A DNA stretch of 57,724 nucleotides from Pseudomonas sp. Irchel s3f7. Its GTDB lineage: Bacteria; Pseudomonadota; Gammaproteobacteria; Pseudomonadales; Pseudomonadaceae. Shown here piece after piece: positions 26,122 to 34,695 of this stretch; the first letter of the stretch is position 1, and each line of letters starts with the position of its first letter. Under the pieces are notes generated by a model. The model saw nothing but the letters and a program-made list of their open reading frames with translations, made no database searches and was not told the DNA's origin. The stretch covers positions 1 to 57,724 of the forward strand of contig NZ_FYDO01000037.1 of the NCBI RefSeq assembly GCF_900187615.1, given 5' to 3'. The translations under genes and the position numbers were made by a program.

Positions 26122-26163
26122 GCTTCAACGGCCCGCCACAAGCGGGTCTTGAGCAGAAACAGA

Positions 26164-26199
26164 AATGCCCCGTATCAATCGATACGGGGCATTTTTTTT
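26164..26199 (+). terminator. Intrinsic terminator of brnQ
   Basis: ATGCCCCGTATC and GATACGGGGCAT form a twelve-pair stem, followed by eight T. Confidence 0.93.
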
Positions 26200-26254
26200 G
26201 TGAGGCGTGCGGTGCCTTTTCCGTTGCGCTAACGTCGAAGCATTGCCCAATCGA

Positions 26255-26294
26255 TTGTAGGAGCGACCTTCGCGACCAAACTCGCTCCTACACA
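26255..26294. repeat. Compact REP-like palindrome
   Basis: TTGTAGGAGCGA at the left is mirrored by CTCGCTCCTACA at the right, 15 bases apart. Confidence 0.7.
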
Positions 26295-26332
26295 GGGTTT
26301 ATGTACACCGTTAACACATCACAAGGACCTGC

Positions 26333-27070
26333 ATGTCGTTCATCCAAGCCAATCTGATCCACATTCTTGCCGCCGTATGGTTTGTCATCTGCTGGGGCGG
26401 TTACACCCGCTATGCGGGCTGGAAGGGCCGCGACACGGCATGTCTGGCCAGTGTCCTGCACCTGTACCGCGAAGACTGGATGCGTCGCATGCTGTTGCGG
26501 GACAACCGCATCGCTGACGCCAGCGTGATCGGCAACCTTGAGCGAAACGCGTCATTCTTCGCCTCCAGCACATTGATCATCCTGGCGGGTATTCTCACGG
26601 TGCTCGGCGCTTCCGAGCGGGCAGTCTCATTGCTGGCCGACATCCCGATGGTGCAACAGGCGTCCCAGGGCATGTCGGAGATCAAGCTGCTGTGCCTGGC
26701 GCTGGTGTTCGTCTATGCGTTCTTCACCTTCAGTTGGTGCATGCGCCAGTACAACTTTGCGGCGATTCTGGTCGGTTCGGCACCGATGGTCGGTGAGCGC
26801 CACGTGTCCGAACAGGAACGCAAAGCCTTCGCGTCCCGGGCGGCGCGGGTTATTTCGATGGCCGCCAACCAGTTCAACTTTGGGCTGCGTTCCTATTACT
26901 TCGGCATGACCATGCTGGCCTGGTTTGTCAGTCCCTGGTTGTTCATGTTGATGAGTGCCGGTGTGGTCTTCGTGTTGTATCGCCGCGAGTTTCACTCCGA
27001 CGTTCTCGACGTGATGGTCTATACCCCTACAGAGGCACCGTTGCCCGAAGCAAATAAAGAGGCGGCTTGA
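26333..27070 (+). CDS. DUF599 family membrane protein
   Basis: This is a 245-residue protein with hydrophobic segments near residues 5-23, 75-95, 118-137 and 190-220. The stretch WMRRMLLRDNRIADASVIGN followed by LERNASFFASSTLIILAG matches DUF599. The function of the family is unknown. Its stop overlaps the next gene's ATG (TGATG), so the pair is probably one operon. Confidence 0.85.
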   Translation: MSFIQANLIHILAAVWFVICWGGYTRYAGWKGRDTACLASVLHLYREDWMRRMLLRDNRIADASVIGNLERNASFFASSTLIILAGILTVLGASERAVSLLADIPMVQQASQGMSEIKLLCLALVFVYAFFTFSWCMRQYNFAAILVGSAPMVGERHVSEQERKAFASRAARVISMAANQFNFGLRSYYFGMTMLAWFVSPWLFMLMSAGVVFVLYRREFHSDVLDVMVYTPTEAPLPEANKEAA

Positions 27071-27471
27071 TGAGTATTCCGTTCTGGTGTGTGTTTATCT
27101 CGGCCTTGCTGATCTTCGTGGCGCGTATGCCCGTGACCAAAGCGATGAAAGAGCAGGGTGGTTACAACAATCACCAGCCACGCGAACAGCAGGCACAACT
27201 CACTGGTTTGGGCGCCCGCGCGGTGGCGGCCCATCAGAACAGTTTCGAAGCGTTCTTGTTGTTTGCGGTAGGCGTGTTGATGGCGCATACCACTCAAACG
27301 GCAGGATGGCTCATCGATTTGCTGGCGATCATCTTCGTGATTTCGCGAGTGATCTACCTGGTCTGTTACTGGAAAGACCTGGCCTGGCAGCGCAGTCTGG
27401 TTTGGGTGGTGGGATTGGTCTGTTCGTTGTTACTGATGGTTAGTCCGACTTTTCGAACGATTTTGCTCTAG
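27070..27471 (+). CDS. MAPEG family membrane protein
   Basis: This 133-residue, four-helix inner-membrane protein has the MAPEG pattern: an N-terminal helix with ALLIFVARMPVTKAM, a polar loop, then GARAVAAHQNSFEAFLLFAV, the family's conserved RAxxAHxNxxE motif. MAPEG members include glutathione-dependent enzymes, but many bacterial ones are uncharacterised. The ATG at 27070 overlaps the upstream stop; the in-frame TTG one codon earlier is less likely. Confidence 0.87.
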   Translation: MSIPFWCVFISALLIFVARMPVTKAMKEQGGYNNHQPREQQAQLTGLGARAVAAHQNSFEAFLLFAVGVLMAHTTQTAGWLIDLLAIIFVISRVIYLVCYWKDLAWQRSLVWVVGLVCSLLLMVSPTFRTILL

Positions 27472-27500
27472 CGCTAACGCGACAACAAAAGCTCCAAGCA

Positions 27501-27532
27501 AAAGAAAACCCGCACTTGGCGGGTTTTCTTTT
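27501..27532. terminator. Bidirectional intrinsic terminator
   Basis: AAAGAAAACCCGC and GCGGGTTTTCTTT are a near-perfect stem with A and T runs on each side. It serves the DUF599-MAPEG unit on the plus strand and the lipoprotein gene on the minus strand. Confidence 0.9.
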
Positions 27533-27550
27533 ATCACGCTAAAAACCGAT

Positions 27551-27796
27551 TTAGTTCTTAGGTGCTTCCGGAGCGGCTTCTTTAGCCGCTGCTGCGTTCG
27601 ATTCAGCCTGAGCTTTGGCAGCTTCGGCGTTTTCTTTCGCAGCGTCGTTCACTTTATCCTGAGCTTTGTTCATGTCCTGCTGAGCTTGCTCAGCATGTTT
27701 GGCGGCATCTTGAGCTTTGTCCTCGGATTTTTTATCGCAGGCAGCGAGACCGAGGGAAGCGGTCAACATCAAGGCAATAGCTAAAGTCTTACGCAT
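27551..27796 (-). CDS. Small Ala/Lys-rich coiled lipoprotein
   Basis: This is an 81-residue protein with a lipoprotein signal peptide: lipobox LAAC with Cys20. The mature part is very rich in Ala, Lys, Glu, Asp and Gln (DKAQDAAKHAEQAQQDMNKA) and likely forms a helix or coiled coil, ending PEAPKN. This resembles small abundant envelope lipoproteins of Pseudomonas; the function is unknown. A GGAG ribosome site precedes the ATG. Confidence 0.85.
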   Translation of the reverse strand: MRKTLAIALMLTASLGLAACDKKSEDKAQDAAKHAEQAQQDMNKAQDKVNDAAKENAEAAKAQAESNAAAAKEAAPEAPKN

Positions 27797-27952
27797 GGGT
27801 GTTTCTCCTTATGGAAAATATCTACTGGCCTTAAGAGCATGGGCGTTCGGGTTAAGTTCCACGATTTTTGCAGATATATAAGTTTGTTTTAACGCGGAAC
27901 TTTTACCGGGATTTCTACGGCGTCGGGCCAACACTTCAAGAGTTTTTATCAA

Positions 27953-28429
27953 ATGGCTGAAAACCCCGTTTTTGAGCGTGCTACACGATTCCTGTCGGCA
28001 TTGCGGCATTGCCAGGTACTCGGGTTGCGAGTTCATAGCGCCAACAATGAAGGTCTGACGGTTGTTCTGCCGTACAGCCCACAAATTGTCGGCAACCCCG
28101 AAACCGGCGTCATTCATGGCGGCGCCTTGACCTCGTTGATGGACACGGCTTGTGGCATGTCGACACTGTGCGTGCTGCCGGAATTCGAAGTGTGTCCGAC
28201 CCTCGACCTGCGCATCGACTACATGCACGCCGCCGAGCCCCATAAAGACGTCTACGGTTTTGCCCAGTGCTACCGGGTGACCACCGACGTGATCTTTGCG
28301 CGCGGCTTCGCCTATCAGGACGATCCGGAGCATCCCATCGCCCATGTGGTGGGCACGTTCATGCGCATGGGCAAGGGTATTAAAGGCACCAAGGGCTTTG
28401 GTGGCGTCATTGCCGGAGACACGAAATGA
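27953..28429 (+). CDS. PaaI-type hotdog thioesterase (first of a tandem pair)
   Basis: This is a 158-residue hotdog-fold acyl-CoA thioesterase of the PaaI/YbgC-like group. The motif GVIHGGALTSLMDTACG holds His55 with the two glycines of the oxyanion loop and Asp64, the usual catalytic acid. The substrate is unknown. The ATG start has a weak ribosome site. The stop overlaps the next gene by four bases, so the two are co-translated. Confidence 0.86.
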   Translation: MAENPVFERATRFLSALRHCQVLGLRVHSANNEGLTVVLPYSPQIVGNPETGVIHGGALTSLMDTACGMSTLCVLPEFEVCPTLDLRIDYMHAAEPHKDVYGFAQCYRVTTDVIFARGFAYQDDPEHPIAHVVGTFMRMGKGIKGTKGFGGVIAGDTK

Positions 28430-28878
28430 CTATTAGCCTTCAGGAGCAACTGCAAGCGGCTCATGAGCGGGGCGACTACAGCTCGCTGTTGCAGTTGATT
28501 CCGTACGCCACGTTGATCGGCGTCGAATGCTCTCGGGTGGGCGACGAATTGCTGTTTCGTCTGCCGGCCAACAAGGACAACATCGGCAACCCTCTGCTGC
28601 CGGCCATTCATGGCGGTGTGATCGCCGGTTTCATGGAGTTGTCCGCCGCGTTGCACCTGTTGATTGCAACCGGATCGCCCGGCGTACCGAAGATTATCGA
28701 CTTTTCCCTGGACTACCTGCGAGCCGGGCAATTTCGCGATACCTGGGCCCGTTGCCAGGTGTGTCGCCAGGGTCGCAGGGTCGCCAATGTGGCGATTACC
28801 GCCTGGCAAAGCACCGAGGCCGAACCCATTGCCACGGCCCGCGCGCATTTCAAAGTCGAAGAGCCCTTGAAATCCTGA
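28426..28878 (+). CDS. PaaI-type hotdog thioesterase (second of a tandem pair)
   Basis: This is a 150-residue hotdog-fold protein. It aligns with the preceding one around LPAIHGGVIAGFMELSAAL: His62 aligns with His55 and Glu71 replaces Asp64. Both acids are known in hotdog thioesterases, so activity is plausible. Tight coupling (ATGA overlap) suggests that the two proteins act together, possibly as a mixed oligomer; that is inference. htpG follows 81 bases downstream. Confidence 0.85.
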   Translation: MTISLQEQLQAAHERGDYSSLLQLIPYATLIGVECSRVGDELLFRLPANKDNIGNPLLPAIHGGVIAGFMELSAALHLLIATGSPGVPKIIDFSLDYLRAGQFRDTWARCQVCRQGRRVANVAITAWQSTEAEPIATARAHFKVEEPLKS

Positions 28879-28959
28879 TTGGTGCCCCAAACTCTGAGGA
28901 CAACCCGCCGTCGATCATTCAGGTCGCGGCTTATGCCATCTGATTGGAGTTTGATGACC

Positions 28960-30864
28960 ATGAGTGTGGAAACTCAAAAGGAAACCCTGGGCTTCCAGAC
29001 CGAGGTGAAGCAACTGCTGCACCTCATGATCCATTCGCTGTATTCCAACAAGGAAATTTTCCTTCGCGAATTGATCTCGAACGCCTCTGACGCTGTCGAT
29101 AAATTACGTTTCGAAGCCCTGGCCAAGCCAGAGCTGCTGGAAGGTGGCGCCGAACTGAAAATCCGTGTGAGCTTCGACAAGGACGCTAAAACCGTCACCC
29201 TCGAAGACAACGGTATCGGCATGAGCCGCGAAGACGCGATCACCCATCTGGGCACCATCGCCAAATCTGGCACCGCTGATTTCATGAAGCACCTGAGCGG
29301 CGACCAGAAGAAAGACTCGCACCTGATCGGTCAATTCGGTGTTGGCTTCTACTCCGCCTTCATCGTCGCCGACAAGGTTGACGTGTACAGCCGTCGTGCC
29401 GGCGCTGCTGCCAGCGAAGGCGTGCACTGGTCGTCCAAAGGCGAAGGCGACTTTGAAGTCGCTACCGTCGAAAAGGCCGACCGTGGCACTCGCATCGTCC
29501 TGCACCTGAAATCTGCTGAAGACGAATTCGCCGATGGCTGGCGTCTGCGCAACATCATCAAGAAGTACTCTGATCACATCGCTTTGCCGATCGAGTTGCC
29601 GAAAGAAGTGGCCGCTGCCGAAGGCGAAGAGCAGCCGGCCGTTGAATGGGAAACCGTCAACCGCGCCAGTGCTCTGTGGACCCGTCCGCGTACCGAGATC
29701 AAGGACGAGGAATACCAGGAGTTCTATAAGCACATCGCTCACGACTTCGAAAATCCGCTGAGCTGGAGCCACAACAAGGTCGAAGGCAAGCTGGAATACA
29801 GCTCGCTGTTGTACGTGCCGACCCGTGCGCCGTTCGACCTGTACCAGCGTGAAGCGCCGAAAGGCCTGAAGCTGTACGTGCAGCGTGTATTTGTCATGGA
29901 TCAGGCCGAGTCCTTCCTGCCGTTGTACCTGCGCTTCATCAAGGGCGTGGTCGATTCCAACGACCTGTCGCTGAACGTGTCGCGGGAAATCCTGCAGAAA
30001 GACCCGATCATCGACTCCATGAAGTCGGCACTGACCAAGCGCGTTCTGGACATGCTGGAAAAACTGGCGAAGAACGAGCCTGAGCAATACAAAGGCTTCT
30101 GGAAAAACTTCGGCCAGGTCATGAAAGAAGGCCCGGCAGAAGACTTCGCCAACAAAGAGAAAATCGCTGGCCTGCTGCGTTTCGCATCGACCAACGGTGA
30201 CGACGGCGAACAGGTTGTCGGCCTGGCGGATTACCTGGCACGCGCCAAGGAAGGTCAGGACAAGATTTACTACCTGACCGGCGAAACCTACGCGCAAGTG
30301 AAAAACAGCCCGCACCTGGAAGTCTTCCGCAAGAAAGGCATCGAAGTGCTGCTGCTGACCGACCGCATCGACGAGTGGCTGATGAGCTACCTCAGCGATT
30401 TCGACGGCAAGAGCTTTGTCGACGTGGCGCGCGGTGACCTGGACCTCGGCAACCTGGACTCGGAGGAGGACAAGAAGGCTGCGGAAGAAGTCGCCAAGGC
30501 CAAAGAAGGTCTGGTTGAGCGTCTGAAAGCAGCCTTGGGCGAATCCGTTGCTGAAGTGCGGGTTTCCCATCGTCTGACCGACTCCCCGGCGATTCTGGCC
30601 ATCGGTGAGCAGGACTTGGGCTTGCAGATGCGTCAGATCCTGGAGGCCAGCGGTCAGAAGGTTCCGGATTCGAAGCCGATCTTCGAATTCAACCCGGCTC
30701 ACCCACTGATCGAGAAGCTCGACAACGAGCAGAGCGACGAGCGCTTCGGCGACCTGTCGCACATCCTCTTCGATCAGGCGGCTCTGGCAGCCGGCGACAG
30801 CTTGAAAGACCCGGCGGCGTATGTGCGCCGTCTGAACAAGCTGCTGGTCGAATTATCGGCTTAA
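28960..30864 (+). CDS. htpG: Molecular chaperone HtpG (Hsp90)
   Basis: This is a 634-residue ATP-dependent cytosolic chaperone. The N-terminal GHKL ATPase domain shows FLRELISNASDAVDKLR, DNGIGM and GQFGVGFYSAF. The middle domain includes the catalytic Arg region LNVSREILQ. The C-terminal dimer domain follows. The start could be the ATG at 28960 (MSVETQKETL, usual for the family) or 28954, two codons upstream, which sits closer to the GGAG. The gene ends at a strong terminator. Confidence 0.97.
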   Translation: MSVETQKETLGFQTEVKQLLHLMIHSLYSNKEIFLRELISNASDAVDKLRFEALAKPELLEGGAELKIRVSFDKDAKTVTLEDNGIGMSREDAITHLGTIAKSGTADFMKHLSGDQKKDSHLIGQFGVGFYSAFIVADKVDVYSRRAGAAASEGVHWSSKGEGDFEVATVEKADRGTRIVLHLKSAEDEFADGWRLRNIIKKYSDHIALPIELPKEVAAAEGEEQPAVEWETVNRASALWTRPRTEIKDEEYQEFYKHIAHDFENPLSWSHNKVEGKLEYSSLLYVPTRAPFDLYQREAPKGLKLYVQRVFVMDQAESFLPLYLRFIKGVVDSNDLSLNVSREILQKDPIIDSMKSALTKRVLDMLEKLAKNEPEQYKGFWKNFGQVMKEGPAEDFANKEKIAGLLRFASTNGDDGEQVVGLADYLARAKEGQDKIYYLTGETYAQVKNSPHLEVFRKKGIEVLLLTDRIDEWLMSYLSDFDGKSFVDVARGDLDLGNLDSEEDKKAAEEVAKAKEGLVERLKAALGESVAEVRVSHRLTDSPAILAIGEQDLGLQMRQILEASGQKVPDSKPIFEFNPAHPLIEKLDNEQSDERFGDLSHILFDQAALAAGDSLKDPAAYVRRLNKLLVELSA

Positions 30865-30873
30865 CTGTGTTGC

Positions 30874-30900
30874 AGAAAAACCCGCTTCGGCGGGTTTTTT
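30874..30900 (+). terminator. Intrinsic terminator of htpG
   Basis: AAAAACCCGC, TTCG-type loop and GCGGGTTTTTT. Confidence 0.92.
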
Positions 30901-30931
30901 CATTCTGGTGTTCAACAATCAGGAGTCAGAA

Positions 30932-31660
30932 ATGAGCCAAATTACTGTACGTTCCGTTGCCTATCAGATTGATGGACGAGATTACGAAAGCCGCCTGGCC
31001 TTCGATGCCGACCATAAAGGCCCGCGTCCGGGTCTGTTGATGGCGCCGAACTGGATGGGCGTCAGCGCCGGTGCCGAGGAGATCGCCAAGTCGGTGGCGG
31101 CCAAAGGCTACGTGGTGCTGATCGCGGACCTCTACGGGCAATCGGTTCGTCCGACCAACAATGACGAGGCGGGCGCGGCGATGATGCCGTTGAAGAATGA
31201 CCGCCCGTTGCTGCGCAAGCGCATGCAGGTGGCGTTCGAACAGCTGCAAAGCCAGGGTGAGGTGGCCGTTGATACGTCGAAACTGGCGACTTTCGGTTTC
31301 TGCTTCGGCGGTTGCTGTGCGCTGGAGTTCGCTCGTACCGGTGCGCCGGTGAAGGCGGCTGTTTCGTTCCATGGCACGCTGGACACACTGAATCCGGCTG
31401 ATGCGAAAAACATCAAGGGTAAGGTGTTGGTGCTGCACGGTGCTTCCGATCCTTTGGTGCCGAAGGAGCAATTGCCGGCGTTCGAAGATGAAATGAATGC
31501 GGCGGGTGTGGATTGGCAGTTGCTGAGCTACGGCGGTGCGTTCCACTCGTTCACCGATCCGCACGCCAATGTACCGGGGATGATGATGTATGACGCTAAA
31601 GTCGCCGCTCGGGCGTTTACGTCGATGCATAATTTGCTGGATGAAGTGTTCAAGGATTGA
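30932..31660 (+). CDS. Dienelactone hydrolase family protein
   Basis: This is a 242-residue alpha/beta hydrolase. The nucleophile elbow is GFCFGG with Cys124, as in dienelactone hydrolases, with Asp173 (HGASDPLVP) and His205 (GAFHSFTDP) completing the triad. Many paralogues of this group act on unknown esters or lactones, so no pathway is assigned. No catechol-degradation genes are nearby. A CAGGAG ribosome site supports the ATG at 30932 over an in-frame ATG at 30908. Confidence 0.9.
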   Translation: MSQITVRSVAYQIDGRDYESRLAFDADHKGPRPGLLMAPNWMGVSAGAEEIAKSVAAKGYVVLIADLYGQSVRPTNNDEAGAAMMPLKNDRPLLRKRMQVAFEQLQSQGEVAVDTSKLATFGFCFGGCCALEFARTGAPVKAAVSFHGTLDTLNPADAKNIKGKVLVLHGASDPLVPKEQLPAFEDEMNAAGVDWQLLSYGGAFHSFTDPHANVPGMMMYDAKVAARAFTSMHNLLDEVFKD

Positions 31661-31681
31661 ATAAGCGCTGAGCAACGAAAC

Positions 31682-31750
31682 CTGTAGGAGCCCGCTTGCT
31701 GGCGATAGCGATCCTCACGATCGCCATCGCTGGCAAGCCAGCTCCTACAG
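31682..31750. repeat. REPIN (inverted REP pair)
   Basis: CTGTAGGAGCCCGCTTGCTG faces CGCTGGCAAGCCAGCTCCTA; the spacer itself (GCGATCCTCACGATCGC) is also partly palindromic. Confidence 0.88.
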
Positions 31751-31790
31751 GGATTGTGCCGCACGCAATTTCGGGAATGAGCCGGTCAAC

Positions 31791-31817
31791 TGTAAAAGCT
31801 GGCTTGTCAGCGATGAG
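31791..31817 (+). repeat. Degenerate single REP
   Basis: TGTAAAAGCTGGCTTGTCAG differs from the REP consensus at two or three positions and lies 40 bases after the intact pair. Confidence 0.6.
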
Positions 31818-31839
31818 GCAATCACAGGCGCTGCAAGCA

Positions 31840-32700
31840 TCAGGGCAATTCGATCCGCTCAACTTCCCCCGGCACCGTCGGCCAATCCCCGGCCGCCCAG
31901 CGACGGCGCGCCTCATCGATGGCCGCTGGATCGCTCGCCACGAAATTCCAATTGATCCGTCTTGGTCCATCCAGCGGTGCACCGCCGAACACAACGGCAT
32001 GACTGTCGCTTTCGGCGAACACAGTCATTTCTTCGCCGCCTGGCAACACCACTAACGTGTGCGGCTCAATTGGCTCGCCATCCAGTTGCACCTCACCGCT
32101 CAACACATACAGCGCTCGTTCTTCGTGCTCGGTCGGAATCAGCAACGTTGTCGCTGTTTGCAGGTTCAATTCGGCATACAACGTAGGTGAAAGCACCGGC
32201 ACCGGTGATTCCAGGCAAAAGCCTGTCCCGGCAATCATGCGAATCTTCACGCCGAGGTTGTCGCTGACCGGAAGCGTGGACGCCGGATGGTGGCTGTAAT
32301 GGCCAGGACCTTGTTCATGGTCCTTGGGCGAGGCCAGCCAGATCTGCAAGCCGTGCATCGTGAAGCCGCTTTCTTTCAGCGCCTCAGGTGTGCGTTCAAC
32401 ATGGGCAATGGCGCTGCCGGCCGTCATCCAGCTGACGTCGCCCGCCCCGACCACTTGATCTGAGCCGAGGCTGTCCTTGTGCTGAATCTGCCCCTGGAAC
32501 AGGTAGGTGAGGGTGGAGAGGCCGATGTGCGGGTGCTGGCGAATGTTCATGCCTTTGCCGGCCGGATAACGGGTTTCCAGCATGTGGTCGAAAAACACGA
32601 ATGGCCCGACGCTGCGGCACTTGGCCGACGGCAACGGGCGAAGAATCGGCTGGCCTTCGACATCTTCGGCGCGAGGGCGGATCACGAGCGGAGTGTTCAT
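31840..32700 (-). CDS. Pirin family protein
   Basis: This is a 286-residue bicupin. The N-terminal metal site is visible: HPHIGLSTLTYLFQG (His57, His59) and GSAIAHVERTPE (His101, Glu103), the pirin signature. Bacterial pirins include quercetinases and redox-linked regulators; the substrate cannot be told here. The gene is followed by the 3' REPs on the complementary side and preceded by the OsmC-like gene in the same direction. Confidence 0.92.
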   Translation of the reverse strand: MNTPLVIRPRAEDVEGQPILRPLPSAKCRSVGPFVFFDHMLETRYPAGKGMNIRQHPHIGLSTLTYLFQGQIQHKDSLGSDQVVGAGDVSWMTAGSAIAHVERTPEALKESGFTMHGLQIWLASPKDHEQGPGHYSHHPASTLPVSDNLGVKIRMIAGTGFCLESPVPVLSPTLYAELNLQTATTLLIPTEHEERALYVLSGEVQLDGEPIEPHTLVVLPGGEEMTVFAESDSHAVVFGGAPLDGPRRINWNFVASDPAAIDEARRRWAAGDWPTVPGEVERIELP

Positions 32701-32762
32701 GGTGCATTCCAGGCTGAGCGGGTGATGCCGTCGAGCATAACCCGCTTGCGCAGCCCTTGCCG

Positions 32763-33179
32763 CTATTGGCTGAACGCGCCTTCGGACAGATGGGTTTCGA
32801 TGCTGACTTCGGAGGTGGTCATCAGCTTGTGGATCGGGCAGCGATCAGCCACGCGGTGCAGTTCATCGCGCTGGGCGTCGGTGAGTACACCCTTGAGGGT
32901 GAGTTTGACGTGCAGTGCGTATTTGCCTTTCTGTTCTTGGCTGTTGTCGCGTTTGACCTCGACACCGACGCCCGTGAGCGGGATGTCTTTCTTCTTGGCG
33001 TACAGCTTCAGGGTCAAGGCTTTGCAGGCGCCGAGCGCGGCATCGAAATAGTCGTGGGGTTCTGGTGCGGAGCCTTCACCCCCTGCCGTGGTGGGTACGT
33101 CGGCAAAGAGTTCGTGATCGTCGATTTGTACGCTGTGGCGAAAACCTTCGGCAGAGACGGTGTTGACGGTAACAGTCAT
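32763..33179 (-). CDS. OsmC/Ohr family peroxidase-like protein
   Basis: This is a 138-residue protein of the OsmC superfamily, thiol enzymes that reduce organic peroxides. The two redox cysteines are seen: Cys52 in ALGACKALTLKLYA and Cys113 in VADRCPIHK. The sequence is closer to general OsmC/YhfA-like members than to Ohr, so the substrate is open. It is encoded 62 bases before the pirin gene on the same strand and may be co-transcribed. Confidence 0.9.
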   Translation of the reverse strand: MTVTVNTVSAEGFRHSVQIDDHELFADVPTTAGGEGSAPEPHDYFDAALGACKALTLKLYAKKKDIPLTGVGVEVKRDNSQEQKGKYALHVKLTLKGVLTDAQRDELHRVADRCPIHKLMTTSEVSIETHLSEGAFSQ

Positions 33180-33279
33180 GGCAAACCTCGCAGGCGACAG
33201 GAAAAGTCATTCGATCAAAAAAGACCTTGAAGGTATAGAGCCTGCTTGAGGGAACGCGTTCCGGTTTTTTCAACAGGCG

Positions 33280-33310
33280 AAAAAAAGCCCCGCGTTTGCG
33301 GGGCTTCTCT
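33280..33310 (-). terminator. Intrinsic terminator of the purM-purN-DUF3108 unit
   Basis: On the minus strand AAGCCCCGC and GCGGGGCTT form the stem, followed by seven T. It lies 12 bases after the DUF3108 stop. Confidence 0.9.
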
Positions 33311-33322
33311 TATCGAGCCGGC

Positions 33323-34036
33323 TTAGCTGCCTTTGACCGCTTTACCGTTGACCGTACCGTTCAGGAGCATGATGTTGTACTCCTTGCCGTCGGTCTCGAC
33401 CTGTTGCAGGCGAACCAGCAAGTAATCCCAATCCTTGGCGAACCACAGAACGGTGATGCGCTTGCTTTGTGTCGGGTCGCGTACGCGCTCGACCTTGATC
33501 GCTTCGATCTGGCCAGCCTTGGTGTCGACTTTTTCCGAACCCAGCACGCGGAAGTCATAAGTATCGACTTCGCCATCATCAACCACTTGATAGCTCATGC
33601 TTTTCTTGCCGGCGGCTACGTCATGCTGCAGCGCCAGCTGGTAGGTGGATTTGTCGACCATGCCGCGGTTGAGCGGGATCTTGACCGGGTCACCGCGATC
33701 GGTGCCAGTGACCATCTTGGTGGTCCAGTCGAAATCCAGGTCGGCTTTCTTGGCTTTGCCCAGGCCGCCACGTTCGAAGTGATACGAATGGGGCAGCAGG
33801 GTGTCCTTGTCCAAGGTCAGGGTGCTTTCTTCGGACAGGCTGGCGATCATCATCGACGCCTTGAAGCTGAGCTTCCATTTGCCGTCGCCCAGGCTTTCGA
33901 GGCTGCGTTCGGCGGTGCCGCTCATGGGCAACTGTTTCCAGTCGGCGGTGTAGCTGGCGGAGAACGGTTGAAGGTCTGCCGCCTGTGCAAAGGGCAAGGC
34001 AAGCAAGGCGCAAGCGAAGAGCAGGGCGCGACGCAT
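33323..34036 (-). CDS. DUF3108 domain periplasmic protein
   Basis: This is a 237-residue protein with a signal peptide (MRRALLFACALLALPFAQA, cut before ADLQPFSA). The remainder matches DUF3108, a beta-rich domain: FSASYTADWKQLPMSGTAER, then FERGGLGKAKKADLDFDWTT, and VLWFAKDWDYLLVRLQQ near the end. The function is unknown. It starts 8 bases after purN stops and shares its terminator, so it is likely in the purM-purN operon, as in other Pseudomonas. Confidence 0.87.
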   Translation of the reverse strand: MRRALLFACALLALPFAQAADLQPFSASYTADWKQLPMSGTAERSLESLGDGKWKLSFKASMMIASLSEESTLTLDKDTLLPHSYHFERGGLGKAKKADLDFDWTTKMVTGTDRGDPVKIPLNRGMVDKSTYQLALQHDVAAGKKSMSYQVVDDGEVDTYDFRVLGSEKVDTKAGQIEAIKVERVRDPTQSKRITVLWFAKDWDYLLVRLQQVETDGKEYNIMLLNGTVNGKAVKGS

Positions 34037-34044
34037 AAAATCTC

Positions 34045-34695
34045 CTAGGGTCGAATCAAGTGGCCGCTGGCCGCGAGTAACTGTCCATCCAGTAAAGCAC
34101 CTTGTTCGCCGAGGGCTAGACGACCTTCGGCAAACCAGTGCACGGCCAACGGGTAGATCAGGTGTTCCTGAACATGGACCCGCTGCGCCAGACTCTGCGG
34201 CGAATCATCTAACTCTACCGGTATTACTGCTTGTACGACCAGTGGTCCGCCATCGAGTTCCTCGGTGACGAAGTGCACAGAGCAGCCATGTTCGGCGTCG
34301 CCGGCATCCAGAGCCCGCTGATGAGTGTGTAACCCTTTGTATTTGGGCAGCAGCGAAGGATGGATATTGAGCAGGCGACCCTGATAGTGGCGTACGAATC
34401 CTGCGCTGAGAATGCGCATGAAACCGGCCAGTACCACGAGTTTTGGGTTGAAGGCGTCGATCAGTTCGATCAGCGCGGCATCGAAGGCCTCGCGACCTTC
34501 GAAAGCCTTGTGATCCAGGGTGCGGGTGTCGATACCCGCATCCTTGGCGCGTTGCAGGCCGTAGGCGTCGGCGCGGTTGGACACCACCGCAGCGATGCGG
34601 ACCGGGCTGTCGCCCGTCCGCGTGCTGTCGATCAAGGCCTGCAAGTTACTGCCGGTGCCGGAGAGCAGCACCACGACATCACAGGTCTGAGACAT
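34045..34695 (-). CDS. purN: Phosphoribosylglycinamide formyltransferase
   Basis: This 216-residue enzyme formylates GAR with 10-formyltetrahydrofolate in purine synthesis. Motifs: LLSGTGSNLQALID at the N-terminus, the catalytic Asn and His in LLNIHPSLLPKYKG, and Asp in GCSVHFVTEELDGGP. The ATG at 34695 overlaps the purM stop by one base (TGATG); an in-frame TTG one codon upstream is less likely. Confidence 0.97.
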   Translation of the reverse strand: MSQTCDVVVLLSGTGSNLQALIDSTRTGDSPVRIAAVVSNRADAYGLQRAKDAGIDTRTLDHKAFEGREAFDAALIELIDAFNPKLVVLAGFMRILSAGFVRHYQGRLLNIHPSLLPKYKGLHTHQRALDAGDAEHGCSVHFVTEELDGGPLVVQAVIPVELDDSPQSLAQRVHVQEHLIYPLAVHWFAEGRLALGEQGALLDGQLLAASGHLIRP

